Below, one piece after another: positions 36,622 to 48,252 of a stretch of DNA of 64,000 nucleotides (position 1 is the first letter of the stretch; each line of letters begins with the position of its first letter). Made by a program: the position numbers and the translations under genes. Where the stretch lies: positions 1 through 64,000 of the forward strand of contig VWZF01005696.1 in NCBI GenBank assembly GCA_013396755.1. Direction: 5' to 3'. The notes beneath the pieces were generated by a model that was given only the letters and a program-made list of their open reading frames with translations, was not told the DNA's origin and ran no database searches. Source of the stretch: Sclerurus mexicanus. Taxonomy: Eukaryota > Chordata > Aves > Passeriformes > Furnariidae.

Positions 36622-37187
36622 ATATAGGTTGTCCCTGGCCAACAACCAAAGTCCCAGACACCCAGATGCTCTCTTACTCCCTTCTCCAACAAGACAGGGA
36701 GCAAACAGCCGGTGAGGAGACAAATGGATTGAGAGAATGGCTTTTTATTATGCAAAGCAACAGCCCCGTGCATAAGCAAAGCTAAAAGAGGAATTCATTC
36801 ACTACTTCCAGCTGGCAGATGTGTATCTGGCCACTTCCTGTAAAGCAGGGACTCAGCAGGTGTAAGAGTTGTTCAAGGAGACCAATATCGTAACCACAAA
36901 CATATTCTTCCCTCCTTTCACTGAGTATTTATTGCTTGGCATGACAGCATACAGTATAGGATATCCCTGTGTCCAACCAGGGATCAGCTGTCCTGTCTGT
37001 GTTCCACTCCAGCTTCTTGCAGCCTACTCACTTGAGGGAAGAGAGGGAAGGGGGAAAGCCTTAGCACTGTCCAAGCACTGTTCAGCAGTAGTCAACATGT
37101 TAGTGCATTACCAATATGGTTTTAGCTACAAATGTGATGCAGGCTTCTATGAAGAAAGTTGACTGCACTCCTACCAGATCCAGTACA
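36622..37187 (-). repeat. Solo LTR of the 1803-2366 family, minus strand
   Basis: Read on the minus strand it starts TGTACTGGATCTGG, like the TGTATTGGATCTGG start of the LTR at 1803, and ends near GGCCAGGGACAACCTATA, like GGGTCAACCC there. The lengths agree (about 566 and 564 bp). The interior follows the same order: a CTTCATAG segment, GACACAGACAGGACAGCTGA, a TATA-like AATAAATA (reverse complement at 36926-36933), an AATAAA (reverse complement at 36744-36749) and a C/T-rich U5. No retroviral genes flank it, so it is probably a solo LTR left by recombination. I found no clear target-site duplication. Confidence 0.72.
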
Positions 37188-39221
37188 AGCACACACAACA
37201 ATCTTGCTTACCTGGAGTGTACAAACTGCTGTTTGTAATGGGCATCCATGGGGCAACATGGATGCAAGGGAGCAGGAGCCTAGGAGTTATAGCACCCTTT
37301 TACTGCTGTTACATCCCTACCATTTATTTCCTACTTGTAATATCATGTAATACCTCTATAACATTTTTAATATTTAAGAAATCAGGCTTGAGTTTATCAT
37401 CCCTCACATTAATCTACATGTCTTTCAAAGCATAGTCATTGCTTTTGCATGCCAGAACCTCAATCTTTATCTTAATATCAAGTCGCACTCTTGGGATTTC
37501 ATGAACCTTTGATCATAAAGCCCAGCAGCATGTGTTTAGAAATGAAAATGCAGTGGGCATTCTGGGGGCATGGAGTACATCTTGCAACATAACATGTCTC
37601 CAGCAACTATGGTGGCTCAAGGGCAGGACTTATTTAATCTATTGTAAAACAGTCAATTGTCTTTGCAAGTGTGATGTGAGAGGGAGATACAGGCATCACA
37701 CAAATTATTTTTTTACAGAATACATTTCCACATTGGAAGCAGACATAATGGACAAGTAAAACTTAACCAAACAGATGTGGAATGCAACATAACACTAAAT
37801 CATGCTATGGAAAATGCTCCGACAAGAGTTGCAAATGAAAAGAACTATCCATTTCAGTGATTTTATTCCTTGTAGTGATTTTGGACAATACAAATACAAA
37901 ATGTCTACCTACTCTGCCTTGCACATACTCCATCCCTGAAGGCAGAAACCAGTGGTCAATAACCAGACAATGTGCAGTCACAAGAGTGATCCTCTTCATT
38001 TTTTTGCTTTCTACCTGAGAAAAGTTATATTAAATAATTTGGATGACTCTATATGGCTAGAAGGTGCAAAATGCAATGTATGTTGGCTTGAAATGCTTTC
38101 TCAGATTAGAGACCTGAACTGTAAGGCTGGAATTTTAGTGCCCATTGTTTCTTGACACTATCTGACAGTCAGCGATTGACTCCTGACTGCAAGTGTCATT
38201 ATTCTAGAGGTATTTTTAATATATTTGCTCTCCAATTCAGCACACTCTGTGGACTATACCTATACTTTGTTCCTTATTGCACTTAAAATATTCCAGATAA
38301 TAATACCTTGTATCTAGGCAAGACTGCTGAAATTTTGCCTCTGAAATAAGATACATGTCAATTGTCAAGTTTAAAAGGCTGCTAGAACTAAATAATAAAT
38401 GAACATAAAATCTTGCTCACCCCTGTCTCAACACCAAAACTACTGGACATGAGAGCATTACAAAGGGGTAAAATACTGATCAGTCTGTCCAGCTGCCCTC
38501 AGTTAGCAGGTTTCAAACCACAAACCTCCAATATAATTATATTCAGGGGTCAACATGATTCATGCTTGATGTTTTGCTGCCATATTTGCAACTCCTCAGC
38601 TAAAAACCCAAGCTTTATCAGATATTGAGAACAGTATAGATTATAGACAGAAAAACATCATAGAAGTGTTCAACATTTATTTGTCCCAGGCAAAATTGAA
38701 AGGTAGGGTTAGGATTGAACTAAGAAGAAAAGCAAGGAAGATCAGGTGCAGTTTGCATACATGTGCAGACTAATTCTGCTTCTTAACAAGTGCATGAAGA
38801 AAGAGAAACTGCAAAAAACTCAAGCCTGTTGTTAGAAACTTGTTTCATCTCCTGGTGCAGACTTTAAGCCTTAATTTTCATGATAAGTTACATGAAATTT
38901 TAATAGCTCTGGAATCTCTTTAAAAATGCACTTAGCTACAATTGAACTTTGCACTGTATGTAGAATTGAGATTGAAACCTTGTAAGCGGTATTTTTGCTC
39001 TTCAGCGTATCACATGTGAAGAAAATACAGTGAAATTACATACAGAAAGATCATTTGCTTGAAGGACAGGTATCATGGTTGTTAAAAAACTGAAGAAATG
39101 CAACTTACTAAAAGAATTTCAGTTAATGTAAGTAGGTAGCATGAGCTTAAGCAGGAACCAGGGAGTAGGATGAATTTAAGAATCTTGAAAAAAAATAGTT
39201 AGCAAATATCTGTTAAGTTGG
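37188..39221. other. Unassigned intergenic sequence
   Basis: No gene or repeat family recognised; all frames are short and without domains. Confidence 0.5.
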
Positions 39222-39279
39222 CAAAAAGAAGAGGAGAAAAAAAAAAAAAAGACAAAACAAAAAAACCAAACCAAAACCA
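39222..39279. repeat. A-rich low-complexity tract
   Basis: GAAGAGGAGA followed by a run of A and then AAACCAAACC words. It could be a decayed poly(A) tail, but no retrocopy is recognisable beside it. Confidence 0.85.
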
Positions 39280-40756
39280 TGAAAGGTGCCCAGTACAAGC
39301 CATGATCTGCACAAGCCTTGATTCAAAGAATTAATGGAACAAGAAATTAATGAAACTACAAAGACTTGAGTAAATGCCTTATTCAAGAAGATTATAGTAG
39401 CCATTACTCACAAAATCTCTTTTAATAAAAAGCAGCAATAGCTTGTTAATAATCTCTACAAAGGATAGTGATTTTACATTTACGTCACCTCTGTAAATCA
39501 GAATGCCTCTTGTATGTGCAAGTATGCATACACACATATGCACACAAAATCACAGTTGATGGAATATTTATTTTTGTTTTCTGTCAGTTTCCAGTGCAGT
39601 AGATGTTGACATTTTTGAAAGAAGGGACCACATCCTGTTCTCATTGCACAGGACTTGCCACCTTCTGTGTGACTGAGGTACCTCTCAGTTAGGGGCCAGA
39701 CAAGTAGGGGACAAGCAGTAACACTGTTCCAATGACAATAGTCCACCCTAAATATCATGACTTTACTGACAGCTCTACCCTTAAGCCAACATCAGTCTTT
39801 AGGGACAATCCAGAAAGGAACATAGTATTAGGATAGAACAACAACATCTGATTTCTAATGCACATTCAGAAGATTAATGGTTGTACCTGAGAACTCCCTG
39901 AACAACCTCTGAGGCATTTACTCTTTTCTATTTGTAGATTAGGAGCATAGTTAGGTTATTTAGATAGGGCTGCTCTGTTTTCATGTATAAAGCTAGACGA
40001 TCTAAATAATGCCTGCAATCAGGTGGGTTGGACTCCCAGCCCAAATATCAGAATGTAGGTTTCTTTTCTGTGAGTTTTGAAGGTCAAATGTCATATACAT
40101 TGCAGAGTTCTTGTTTCAGTAATATGTGGTAGGGATAAAGTTGATAGTAGTATCTTGGGACTGATGCTCTAACAAAAACAGTAATAAAGCAAGAATAACT
40201 CTAGTTAAGGCTCTTGTGTGTAGGAGCACAACTGAGAGAGCAAGCTGTGCTCTCTTCCATTTACAGTTTTTAACTATCCTGCAGTACAATCTCAAGTTAC
40301 AAATATGTTTATCAAGTGAAACAACAGATATGACAAGGTGGAAGTCATAAACACAAACCCACCTTTATGAGTGGACACTAAATCTACTGCTCCATTCTAG
40401 CATAACCCTACAGCCATTCTCTTCACAGCTGCTGCCAAGAACTCCACTTCTGTGGCATCTTCTACACAGGAAGACCCTCAGTGCCTCCAAAAGCCAACTT
40501 CTCTTCTTTCCCTGCTGTATAATGTAGCTCTCCACATGGACATACAACAATGATGGAAGGACAGCTTTATAACTCAGTCTTTCATTTATGATCTCTTTGA
40601 TGGCTGCACCTGTCACAGAGTTACTCACTTAGGTAGGAGACATCTCAGGTATAGCTGAGTTCCTATGCTGCAAAGTTCTTCTGTACCAACTGAAATACAG
40701 TGTAAGCATGGCCATTTCTAGCCTCAAATGCATGGGGTCAGATGCTTTTCACTGAT
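39280..40756. other. Unassigned intergenic sequence
   Basis: No gene or repeat family recognised. Confidence 0.5.
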
Positions 40757-41335
40757 TACCAGCCATATGAGATTCAACAAGGGGACGTACCAGATTCTGC
40801 ACCTGGAATGGGGCAACCCTGGATGTACAGACAGACTGGGGAATGAGATGCTGGAGAGCAGTGCCATGGGAAGGCACCTGAGGGTTCTGTTTGATGGCAA
40901 ATTGAATATGAGTCAGCAGTGCACTGACAGCCAGGAGTGCCAACCCTGTCCTGGGGGCATCAGGCAAAACATGGACAGCCAGTCAAGGGAGGGGATTGTC
41001 CTGCTCTGCTCTGCACTGGGGCAGCCTCACCTTGAATATTGTGGGCAGTTTTGGGCACCACAATATAAGAAAGATATTAAGCTGTTAGAGAGTGTCCAAA
41101 GGAGGGCAATGAAGATGGTGAAGGACCTTGAGGGGAAACCTTATGAGGACCAGCTGAGGGAATTTGGTCTGTTCAGCCTGGAGGCTGAAGGGAGACCTCA
41201 TCAAGGTATTCAGCATCCTCATGAGAGGAGGCAGAAAGGCAGGCACTGATCTCTTCTCTGTGGTGACCAGTGACGATCCTGTTGGGTCCCTTACAATTCA
41301 GCATATTTTATAATTCTGTTATTCTGGGATGTTTA
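40757..41335 (+). mobile_element. CR1 LINE, 3' end fragment, + strand, with partly open ORF2 end
   Basis: A 173-codon open frame (40728-41249) carries the C-terminal part of CR1 ORF2: MRFNKG, LNMSQQC, LLCSALGQPHLEYC, FWAPQYKKD and VQRRAMKM in the right order. It then shifts frame after GLFSLE and decays. The 3' end reads ACAATTCAGCATATTTTATAATTCTGTTATTCTGG, a worn CR1 tail. The methionine at the frame start is fortuitous. Reverse transcriptase catalytic motifs are not included because the copy is truncated downstream of them. Confidence 0.92.
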
Positions 41336-43571
41336 AACTACCATGTTTTATGCTGAGAGGAAACATAGTTCATCACTGTGGCTCAGCTGATGCATATGAC
41401 CTTGTTCCTCCTAACGACTGAGACTGAATCCTGAGTGGGCAGAGCACTCTGAGTTGATGTTTCATTGACTTCCTCTTGTGCAGCAACTGTGAAGCTGGAG
41501 GGAAGTGACAGCACTCAATGCAATCGGTTGGTGTGAGAACTCTGGATGAAGGTACTGTTGCCTCCTTCTCACAGCCAAATGTTGTTCTTCTGTTTATCCT
41601 TGATACATAACAATGCTCTCTGGGCCAGCAGCAAGTTTTCTTTGGAACACGTTGCAGGACGAAGCTGCAGTGCACACACTGATGTTGCTTTTGCAAATTC
41701 CTAAGTCTTTCTTGTCCTAAACTCAAGCTGCTGGGCACCCATCATGCCTGAGTTTTAGAGTAAACTAGGGATTGCAAGCACTGAACACATACATGGCTCA
41801 TTAGCATAAACACTGTCTGTGAAAAAATCTCTTTTACCTGCACTAGTTCAGCTCAATTAATCTGGTCCCAGGAGAAAATTTCCAGTACTTACATCACTTT
41901 TTGATCCAGTACCAGTCCCTTATTTGCTAGATGTCAGTGTTCTTTAATACAACCAACTGAGCTCTTTTTCATGGTGATACCTTCCTTCTACTGAAGTTCT
42001 ACATAAACTAAACCCTGCAAGCCCTGCTTTCTCTCAATCCAGGAGAAAGTTCACTGTCCTGGAAACAGTGAATTTTGGTGGTGCTTCCATCTCCTCAGTT
42101 AGAAAATCTCAGTGAAACACTGCCAGCTAAAGATGTGGTTATTACAGCTGTAGTTTTCAAGCATGGCTGTGATAAGCCTGCTCCATGAGACAGCTGCATG
42201 AAATGCTAGATCACAGAGCAACCAGAGTTGATCCTGCCCTAACACATACTTCATAGGGAATAGACTCCATGCAGCTCTCTCCTTCAAGCTAGTCATTAGC
42301 AGAACCTCTGAGGATTTTTTCCCCAGCTATGCAGGAGACATTGAGTGCAAGGCCTGTATATTGTACATCAGGATTGGAGGTTATCAAGGACTCAGCTTCT
42401 GAGCAGCTATGCAATGGATTATGATTCTACTGTTGGCTGGTACCTCCATGGGAGCACTGCCTTGGGGAAGCAAGTCTGGTCCTTTGTGTGCCCTGCCTTG
42501 GCAGTAGAAGACAGAAGCCTGTGATGTTTCTGCATCACTTCTTGTCCCTGGCCACAGCACAGTTCTCCAGCAAGACATCAAGAAGACATCTATCCAACAG
42601 GACTCTAGCAGCAGCAGGACCTGTTCTGTGATGCCATGGGCAAGTCACCAGTAAATCAACTCAGAAAACAACTATTTGCCTAGTGGGATACCTTCAGTCC
42701 CTTGGGTCATGCGGTGGGAGATCCCTACCTCTCAGGCTGAGCTCAAATTTTTCAACTGTACTGTGAAGGAAATAAACAAAGGGCAAGGGATGAGGAAAAA
42801 GCTACAGAAATTTATAGGGTTTTGTAAGGATCTCAAGTAAACAAATATCTCACTTCATCTTTAAAGAGTGGAGCACTATATAACATTTGAGTTTGATCCA
42901 CAATTTTGAACACAAGAATATGTATATTAGACAGAAATTATACATAATAAATTTATGTAAGGAAACAAGAAGCCAAGTTCCTTGATTCACATCTGTAACA
43001 ATGTACCTTTGATGTAAAACCAAACTCTTAAAGGTTCTTCTCTGCTTTCAACTTGCTGCTGGATTTTCAGATCTTTTACTTCACATGTAGAAAGTGCTCA
43101 TTAAAAGATGGTAGTTATACAAGATTTAGAAAGAACCTTCAAACAGCTCTGGCACTGAAAATACATGTTCCTAATGAAGAAAAAGCCAGCTGAAAAAGCC
43201 AGCTGATAAGACTGATTAAAATAGCAAAGGTTATATGTTGATGTGACCTACCACCAGCATTTCTGTCATAAAGGAAAGGCTTGGTTTGTGCATATCATTG
43301 TATGTTTACATCTCTAAAGTCTTTTGTTGCAAGTTCTGTATGGGACTTGTCTCATTATTTACTGTGAGAAAACCTCAGAGAAAGACCTGAAGGGTAAGCC
43401 ACAAACTGCACTATTTTTGAAACTCTTGTACTTTTTCCTACTTGACCTTTTCTTGAGGTACTCTTAACCTTCAGTCTATGCACTCACTAGTCCTAGTGCC
43501 AGACTAATGTCCATCTTTCCATATCTATAATTCAGAGGGTTCCCTTAGAATCTTAAAAATGTTTCAAGACT
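41336..43571. other. Unassigned intergenic sequence
   Basis: No gene recognised. The 121-codon minus-strand frame at 41373-41738 has no known domain. A 13-bp tandem pair (GAAAAAGCCAGCT) lies at 43179-43204. Confidence 0.5.
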
Positions 43572-43597
43572 ATTTGTTTATTTATTTATTTATTTTT
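43572..43597. repeat. Short (TTTA)n run
   Basis: About six imperfect copies of TTTA; simple-sequence repeat only. Confidence 0.85.
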
Positions 43598-44977
43598 AAG
43601 AAATGCACACCATTTCTATTTTGAATTTCAGTTGGCGATGTAGTTCCAAATAATACATGGCTTTCATGATACCTCTGTAAATACATGCATGATATATTTG
43701 TATGTATGGTATACATGGCTGTACTTGCTATAAAATTTTCTTCTGCTAGTTAATACATCTTGTGTTGAAAGAAAGAGAAATCAAGAAGATCTGTAATTTC
43801 ATAAATAGGCAGATTTGGGTAAGACAGGGAAAAGCTGTGGTGTCCAAGATAAGCATTCACTTATGGGTGAAGTTTCAAGGCCTGTGAGTGTAAATGTCAT
43901 TAGTCCCTTCTGACTGCCTCATGCCAATCATTGGATAGTAAGTTTTCATGGACAAGCAACAAGATAGTGTTCTTTGTATAGACGGTATTTTGTTGGCTCC
44001 AGCCACTTGAATTAAAGGGTTTGTTAGAAAGAAAGAATACCTTGAGAGCTGTTTTGTTCTCTTGTCATTGTCAATGGTATGCACACCCTGGAGATCATTC
44101 TGGTCAAAGCCTACCTTCATCAGCTGTGCCCATACCTGGGGTGATTGTATCATCTCAAACAACTGTTTTCAGTTTCTGAGTCGCTGGAAGGCAAAATGCT
44201 TTGGGCTACAAGCCTCCCAAGAAAATATCTGACTATGAAACTAGTCAAGCTCTGTGATGGCAGGGACTAGATTAGAGAAGGCTCAGGTACCAGTAGTGAT
44301 GGTACTGTTGTCATCTTGATGAAGGCAGATTTTCAAAGCACTACCTAGAAACTTGATAATGGAGATTACTGGAGATATTCATATCCATGGCTCTTAATAA
44401 AGCAGATGGAAGCCATAGTCATATATCCAAAGGCAGACGATGGTCTTGCACAAACATTGCAGAAAAAAGCTGAGTCTGCAGCTGGACTGTACACGTGTCT
44501 GTTGTGTAAAGCACCTCTGTGTGGCTCAGAGTGGGGATTTGGTCTTCCCCTGGTTATCCAGGTTTTAATGAGGAATCTCTGGAGAAGGAATAAGTGAGAG
44601 ATTATCTGTTTGTTACACCTTAATCATGCTTTTGGAAATTATTAGAACAGTTCTTTGGAGAGTCGGCAGCACTTCTTTTGGATGACATATTTTCCATACA
44701 TAAATATGCAGAAGCAATTTGAGATGTAGAAGCAACAAGTGCAAATGAGTTCATTAAACTGAAATGTCACTGAGAATGGCAGTGATGACTCTGTCCCAGT
44801 TAGAAGTAGGTCACTGCAATTGCTCTTATCACAGCACTGTACATACTGTACATGACCCTCTAGTGTGCGCAGATGAAATTGTGCAAAAGTCACAGACAAC
44901 ATGCACTGTAATTGATGTCATATTTAGCAAAAACCCCAAAGCATACAGTGAACCTTAAGGCAATTTCTGCTCTTTTC
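43598..44977. other. Unassigned intergenic sequence
   Basis: No gene or repeat family recognised. Confidence 0.5.
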
Positions 44978-45001
44978 TTTTTTTTTTTTTTTTTTTTTTT
45001 T
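44978..45001. repeat. Poly(T) run of 24
   Basis: Twenty-four consecutive T. It could be the poly(A) tail of a minus-strand retrocopy, but the sequence to its right (minus-strand upstream) shows no recognisable gene. Confidence 0.9.
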
Positions 45002-47412
45002 GTAAGAGAGGAACAATAGATTTATAGGTCATAGTGTGCTATTGCAATCTACAGAAGACCCTTTGATTATATCTGTTGGAGGGGCTGACAGTCATTCTTT
45101 TGGGAATTGATTTGGTCACACCCAAAAACTTCCTTGGCACGTCCTTTACCCTCTCGTGTGACTCAGATGTGTAGAGAGTCATTCTGTTGCTTTAGATGCA
45201 GACTCACACAACAATTTATTAAAAAAAACCTTCTACAAGCATGAAGTTTAACCAGCCTCAATCAAGAAGAGTATTTTATCCTTCGAGAATAATGACTTAA
45301 ATGTGTGGTTAAACATCCCAATGTGTTCTTCCTATTGCAAATACCTGGATCGTTTGTTGTTTGTAATTTAATGATGACTTCATGACAGGATACTATTTGT
45401 ATATGGATTACAAAGTACTTCATGATGATGAACACATATATGAAGAACCTGACCAGAATCAGCCCTATGTGGCTGATATATGGTCTTTGATACTTCCTCA
45501 GTGACAGTTGCATTTTGAGATAAATCAGTAAGCTGACTTTTAATCCCTTTTTCACGATCCTTATAGATTTCCTAAGCTGAGAGTTTTGATCAAATCATCA
45601 TGGAAGATGCCTAGAAAATCTTAACTATCCTATCAATATAGTTACCTGTACCAACCAGACACAAAATCATGTAAAACAAGATTGTTGCCTTTCTCTAACA
45701 AGACCTGAATTCCATGAAAATGTAAGTAACATAAACTTTTCTAATTTTTAACATGTTAATTCAAAGCTAAATAATAAAAAACCGAAATATGAATAATTGT
45801 CTATTCTGATAAGGTAAGAAATTAATCCAAGCTATTAATTTTCATTTTGCTAAATGCAAGCTTATTGAAATAGATATATTTCACTTAATTGCATTCAATA
45901 TTTCATTTCATCATATCAGAGTGTGATTTTTCAGTTGAAGAACATTTACTTTGCTCTTTTTTGATCACTGTGAAACCAAAGCCCTTAATACTAACAATTT
46001 TCTAATAAGTGTGTCATGAGTATTGTTGATGTACTTTGTGTGGCCTCTTTAGCACACAGACTGTATATCACAATGCTCTCAGGACACATGCACAGTTAAG
46101 TCCTTTTATCTTCACTATTTAGTATGTTGTGTATGTAAATCCAACAGGCACAAACTTTAAATGGTCCATTGGGCAATAGTGACTAAACAGCAAACTGATA
46201 GAAATGAGCCAGAGACAGAAGTCCTTAATCACCCAAGCAGCCTACTTCCTATATGCCTATGATACTTGCATTTTTATCTAACAGTACACTAGCCCCAGTG
46301 TATGTGGTGAGAGTAATGAAGTGAAATTTTGTAGTGAAGCAGTAGTTCATGAGAAGAGAGGGAAGTGGATACTAAGGATAAGAGGGAGCATACTGGGCCC
46401 TGTGACATCAGTGGTCCCTGACCCATATACTGATACATATTATAACCAGAAGAGATGTGGCACAGAACACTCACCCACCTTTACCTCCAGAAAGTGAAGC
46501 AAACACTCAGCTGGTGCTGCATTCCTGTTCAGGGCTTCATGTTTGAGCACATAGTAGAGCCTGGGCTCTAGAAAACTACCCAGTTTCCATCTGGCATGCT
46601 GTTATATACATTCTCCTTTCATGTAATTTATTTTCTAGTCTTTCAATGAAAGCTTCACACCTGGCTTTGATTAATAAGAATTTTGTGTATGTCACCCCTG
46701 AAGTCTGTCCCAGGATATGGGAGCAAGGTAAAGCAGAGAGCAACGGATAAAGTTACTGAAGTGGAGTAATAAATCCAAATAAACACATATTTTTGAGACT
46801 GATGTGGTGGGATCACTTGTCACACCACAACAGTCTGATTTAGGAGAGTTTCCATCCCACAGACATGAAGCAGCCTTTCCATTCTGCCCAACATAAGATG
46901 GTCACGGGCAAGCAAGTGGAACATCAAGCCTGAGTATAAAGCTGTCAGCAAAAGACTTAGGCATTGGCATACAAAAGCATTCCTGCTTTTCTCATCGTCC
47001 TTCAGTCATAGCTCTCAGTGTGTAGTATGGTCCAGATTTCTGCTGTCTTCAAGAAAATACTGTTTTTTAACTCAGTCAGGGAAACTAGTACACTGGTAGG
47101 TCAGGACACAAAGGGCTGGTTCCTCCTAGATAAAGAGATTTCACAGAGAGAGAGAATGAGAGAGTGTATCTATATATATAAACAGATAACTGCCCTTCAT
47201 GCCTTGTGGCCAGACAGGAAACACATAACCAAATAATCGTAAGTGCTGAGATCTTTAAAGGCATTTCTGATTGTGTGTGTCTAGAAACTCACTGGTCCTG
47301 GAGTTTAAGACACTAAACCTGTTTTGCTAGTCCCTTGCCTCAGATCAGTCACCTTCACAGGGCTGTGGAATTCCAAACTGCTACATACTTGTTTTACCCA
47401 CACATGTTTGTT
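45002..47412. other. Unassigned sequence, AT-rich core at 45.6-45.96 kb
   Basis: No gene recognised. 45600-45960 is rich in ATTA/TAAT words. 46790-47000 has a vaguely LTR-like look (a TGTGGTGGGATCAC phrase, GAGTATAAAGCTG, ACAAAAGCATTCC), but I could not fix boundaries. Confidence 0.45.
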
Positions 47413-47429
47413 AAAAAAAAAAAAAAAAA
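47413..47429. repeat. Poly(A) run of 17
   Basis: Seventeen consecutive A in otherwise mixed sequence, with no recognisable retrocopy to its left. Confidence 0.9.
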
Positions 47430-47794
47430 TCTGTGAAAGAGTAACTTGCCCTTGCAAACTTGACACCAGCTCAGGACTGGTCTGCCCTACAGCCCACATG
47501 AGTCTGGTGCAGGACATGAGGACAGTGCTACTGCTGTGCTCTGTGCCTCTAACACTGAGTAGAAATGTGCTTTGCATACCCACACCTCAACTGCATGAGT
47601 TTTGAATTGCAGAATGAGTTGGTAGAGAACAGACCCAGCATTTGGACCTGCAGGGTCACCTGGCTTTCCCTCATGTCAGTCCTCTAAGATACTTTCAGCA
47701 AGACTGCAAACAGCACTCTGAAAGCTGCCCAGCCCCTGGCTTGTGGGCTCAAGCTGCTGCCAGTGATGGCACTGCTCCTGTGGGAAATGGTGTC
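47430..47794. other. Unassigned sequence left of the gap, GC-richer
   Basis: The base composition becomes noticeably richer in G and C toward the gap (CTGCCCAGCCCCTGGCTTGTGG). No gene recognised; long open frames reported here run only through Ns. Confidence 0.5.
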
Positions 47795-48143
47795 NNNNNN
47801 NNNNNNNNNNNNNNNNNNNNNNNNNNNNNNNNNNNNNNNNNNNNNNNNNNNNNNNNNNNNNNNNNNNNNNNNNNNNNNNNNNNNNNNNNNNNNNNNNNNN
47901 NNNNNNNNNNNNNNNNNNNNNNNNNNNNNNNNNNNNNNNNNNNNNNNNNNNNNNNNNNNNNNNNNNNNNNNNNNNNNNNNNNNNNNNNNNNNNNNNNNNN
48001 NNNNNNNNNNNNNNNNNNNNNNNNNNNNNNNNNNNNNNNNNNNNNNNNNNNNNNNNNNNNNNNNNNNNNNNNNNNNNNNNNNNNNNNNNNNNNNNNNNNN
48101 NNNNNNNNNNNNNNNNNNNNNNNNNNNNNNNNNNNNNNNNNNN
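47795..48143. other. Assembly gap, 349 Ns
   Basis: A run of undetermined bases whose length is probably an estimate. The right flank is a CR1 tail, so at least part of the missing sequence is likely to be CR1. Confidence 0.99.
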
Positions 48144-48252
48144 CCCTGGCACAAGGACACCCGGGTGGGTTCTGCCTTAGCAGAGGGATTGGACCAGATG
48201 AACCACTGTGGTCCCTTCCAACCTTACCCATTCTGCGACCCTGTGATTCAGT
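48144..48252 (+). mobile_element. CR1 LINE 3' tail, + strand, cut by the gap
   Basis: Contains GGGATTGGACCAGATGAACC, then TGGTCCCTTCCAACCTTACC and CATTCTGCGACCCTGTGATTC. This is the CR1 3' UTR and terminal repeat in sense orientation. The rest of the element lies inside the N run. Confidence 0.88.

Noticed and set aside
40728..41249. 173-codon frame as a host gene
   Set aside because: The peptide is the C-terminal part of CR1 ORF2, followed by a CR1 tail.
44978..45001. Poly(T) as the tail of a minus-strand processed pseudogene
   Set aside because: No recognisable coding sequence on the expected side and no target-site duplication seen.
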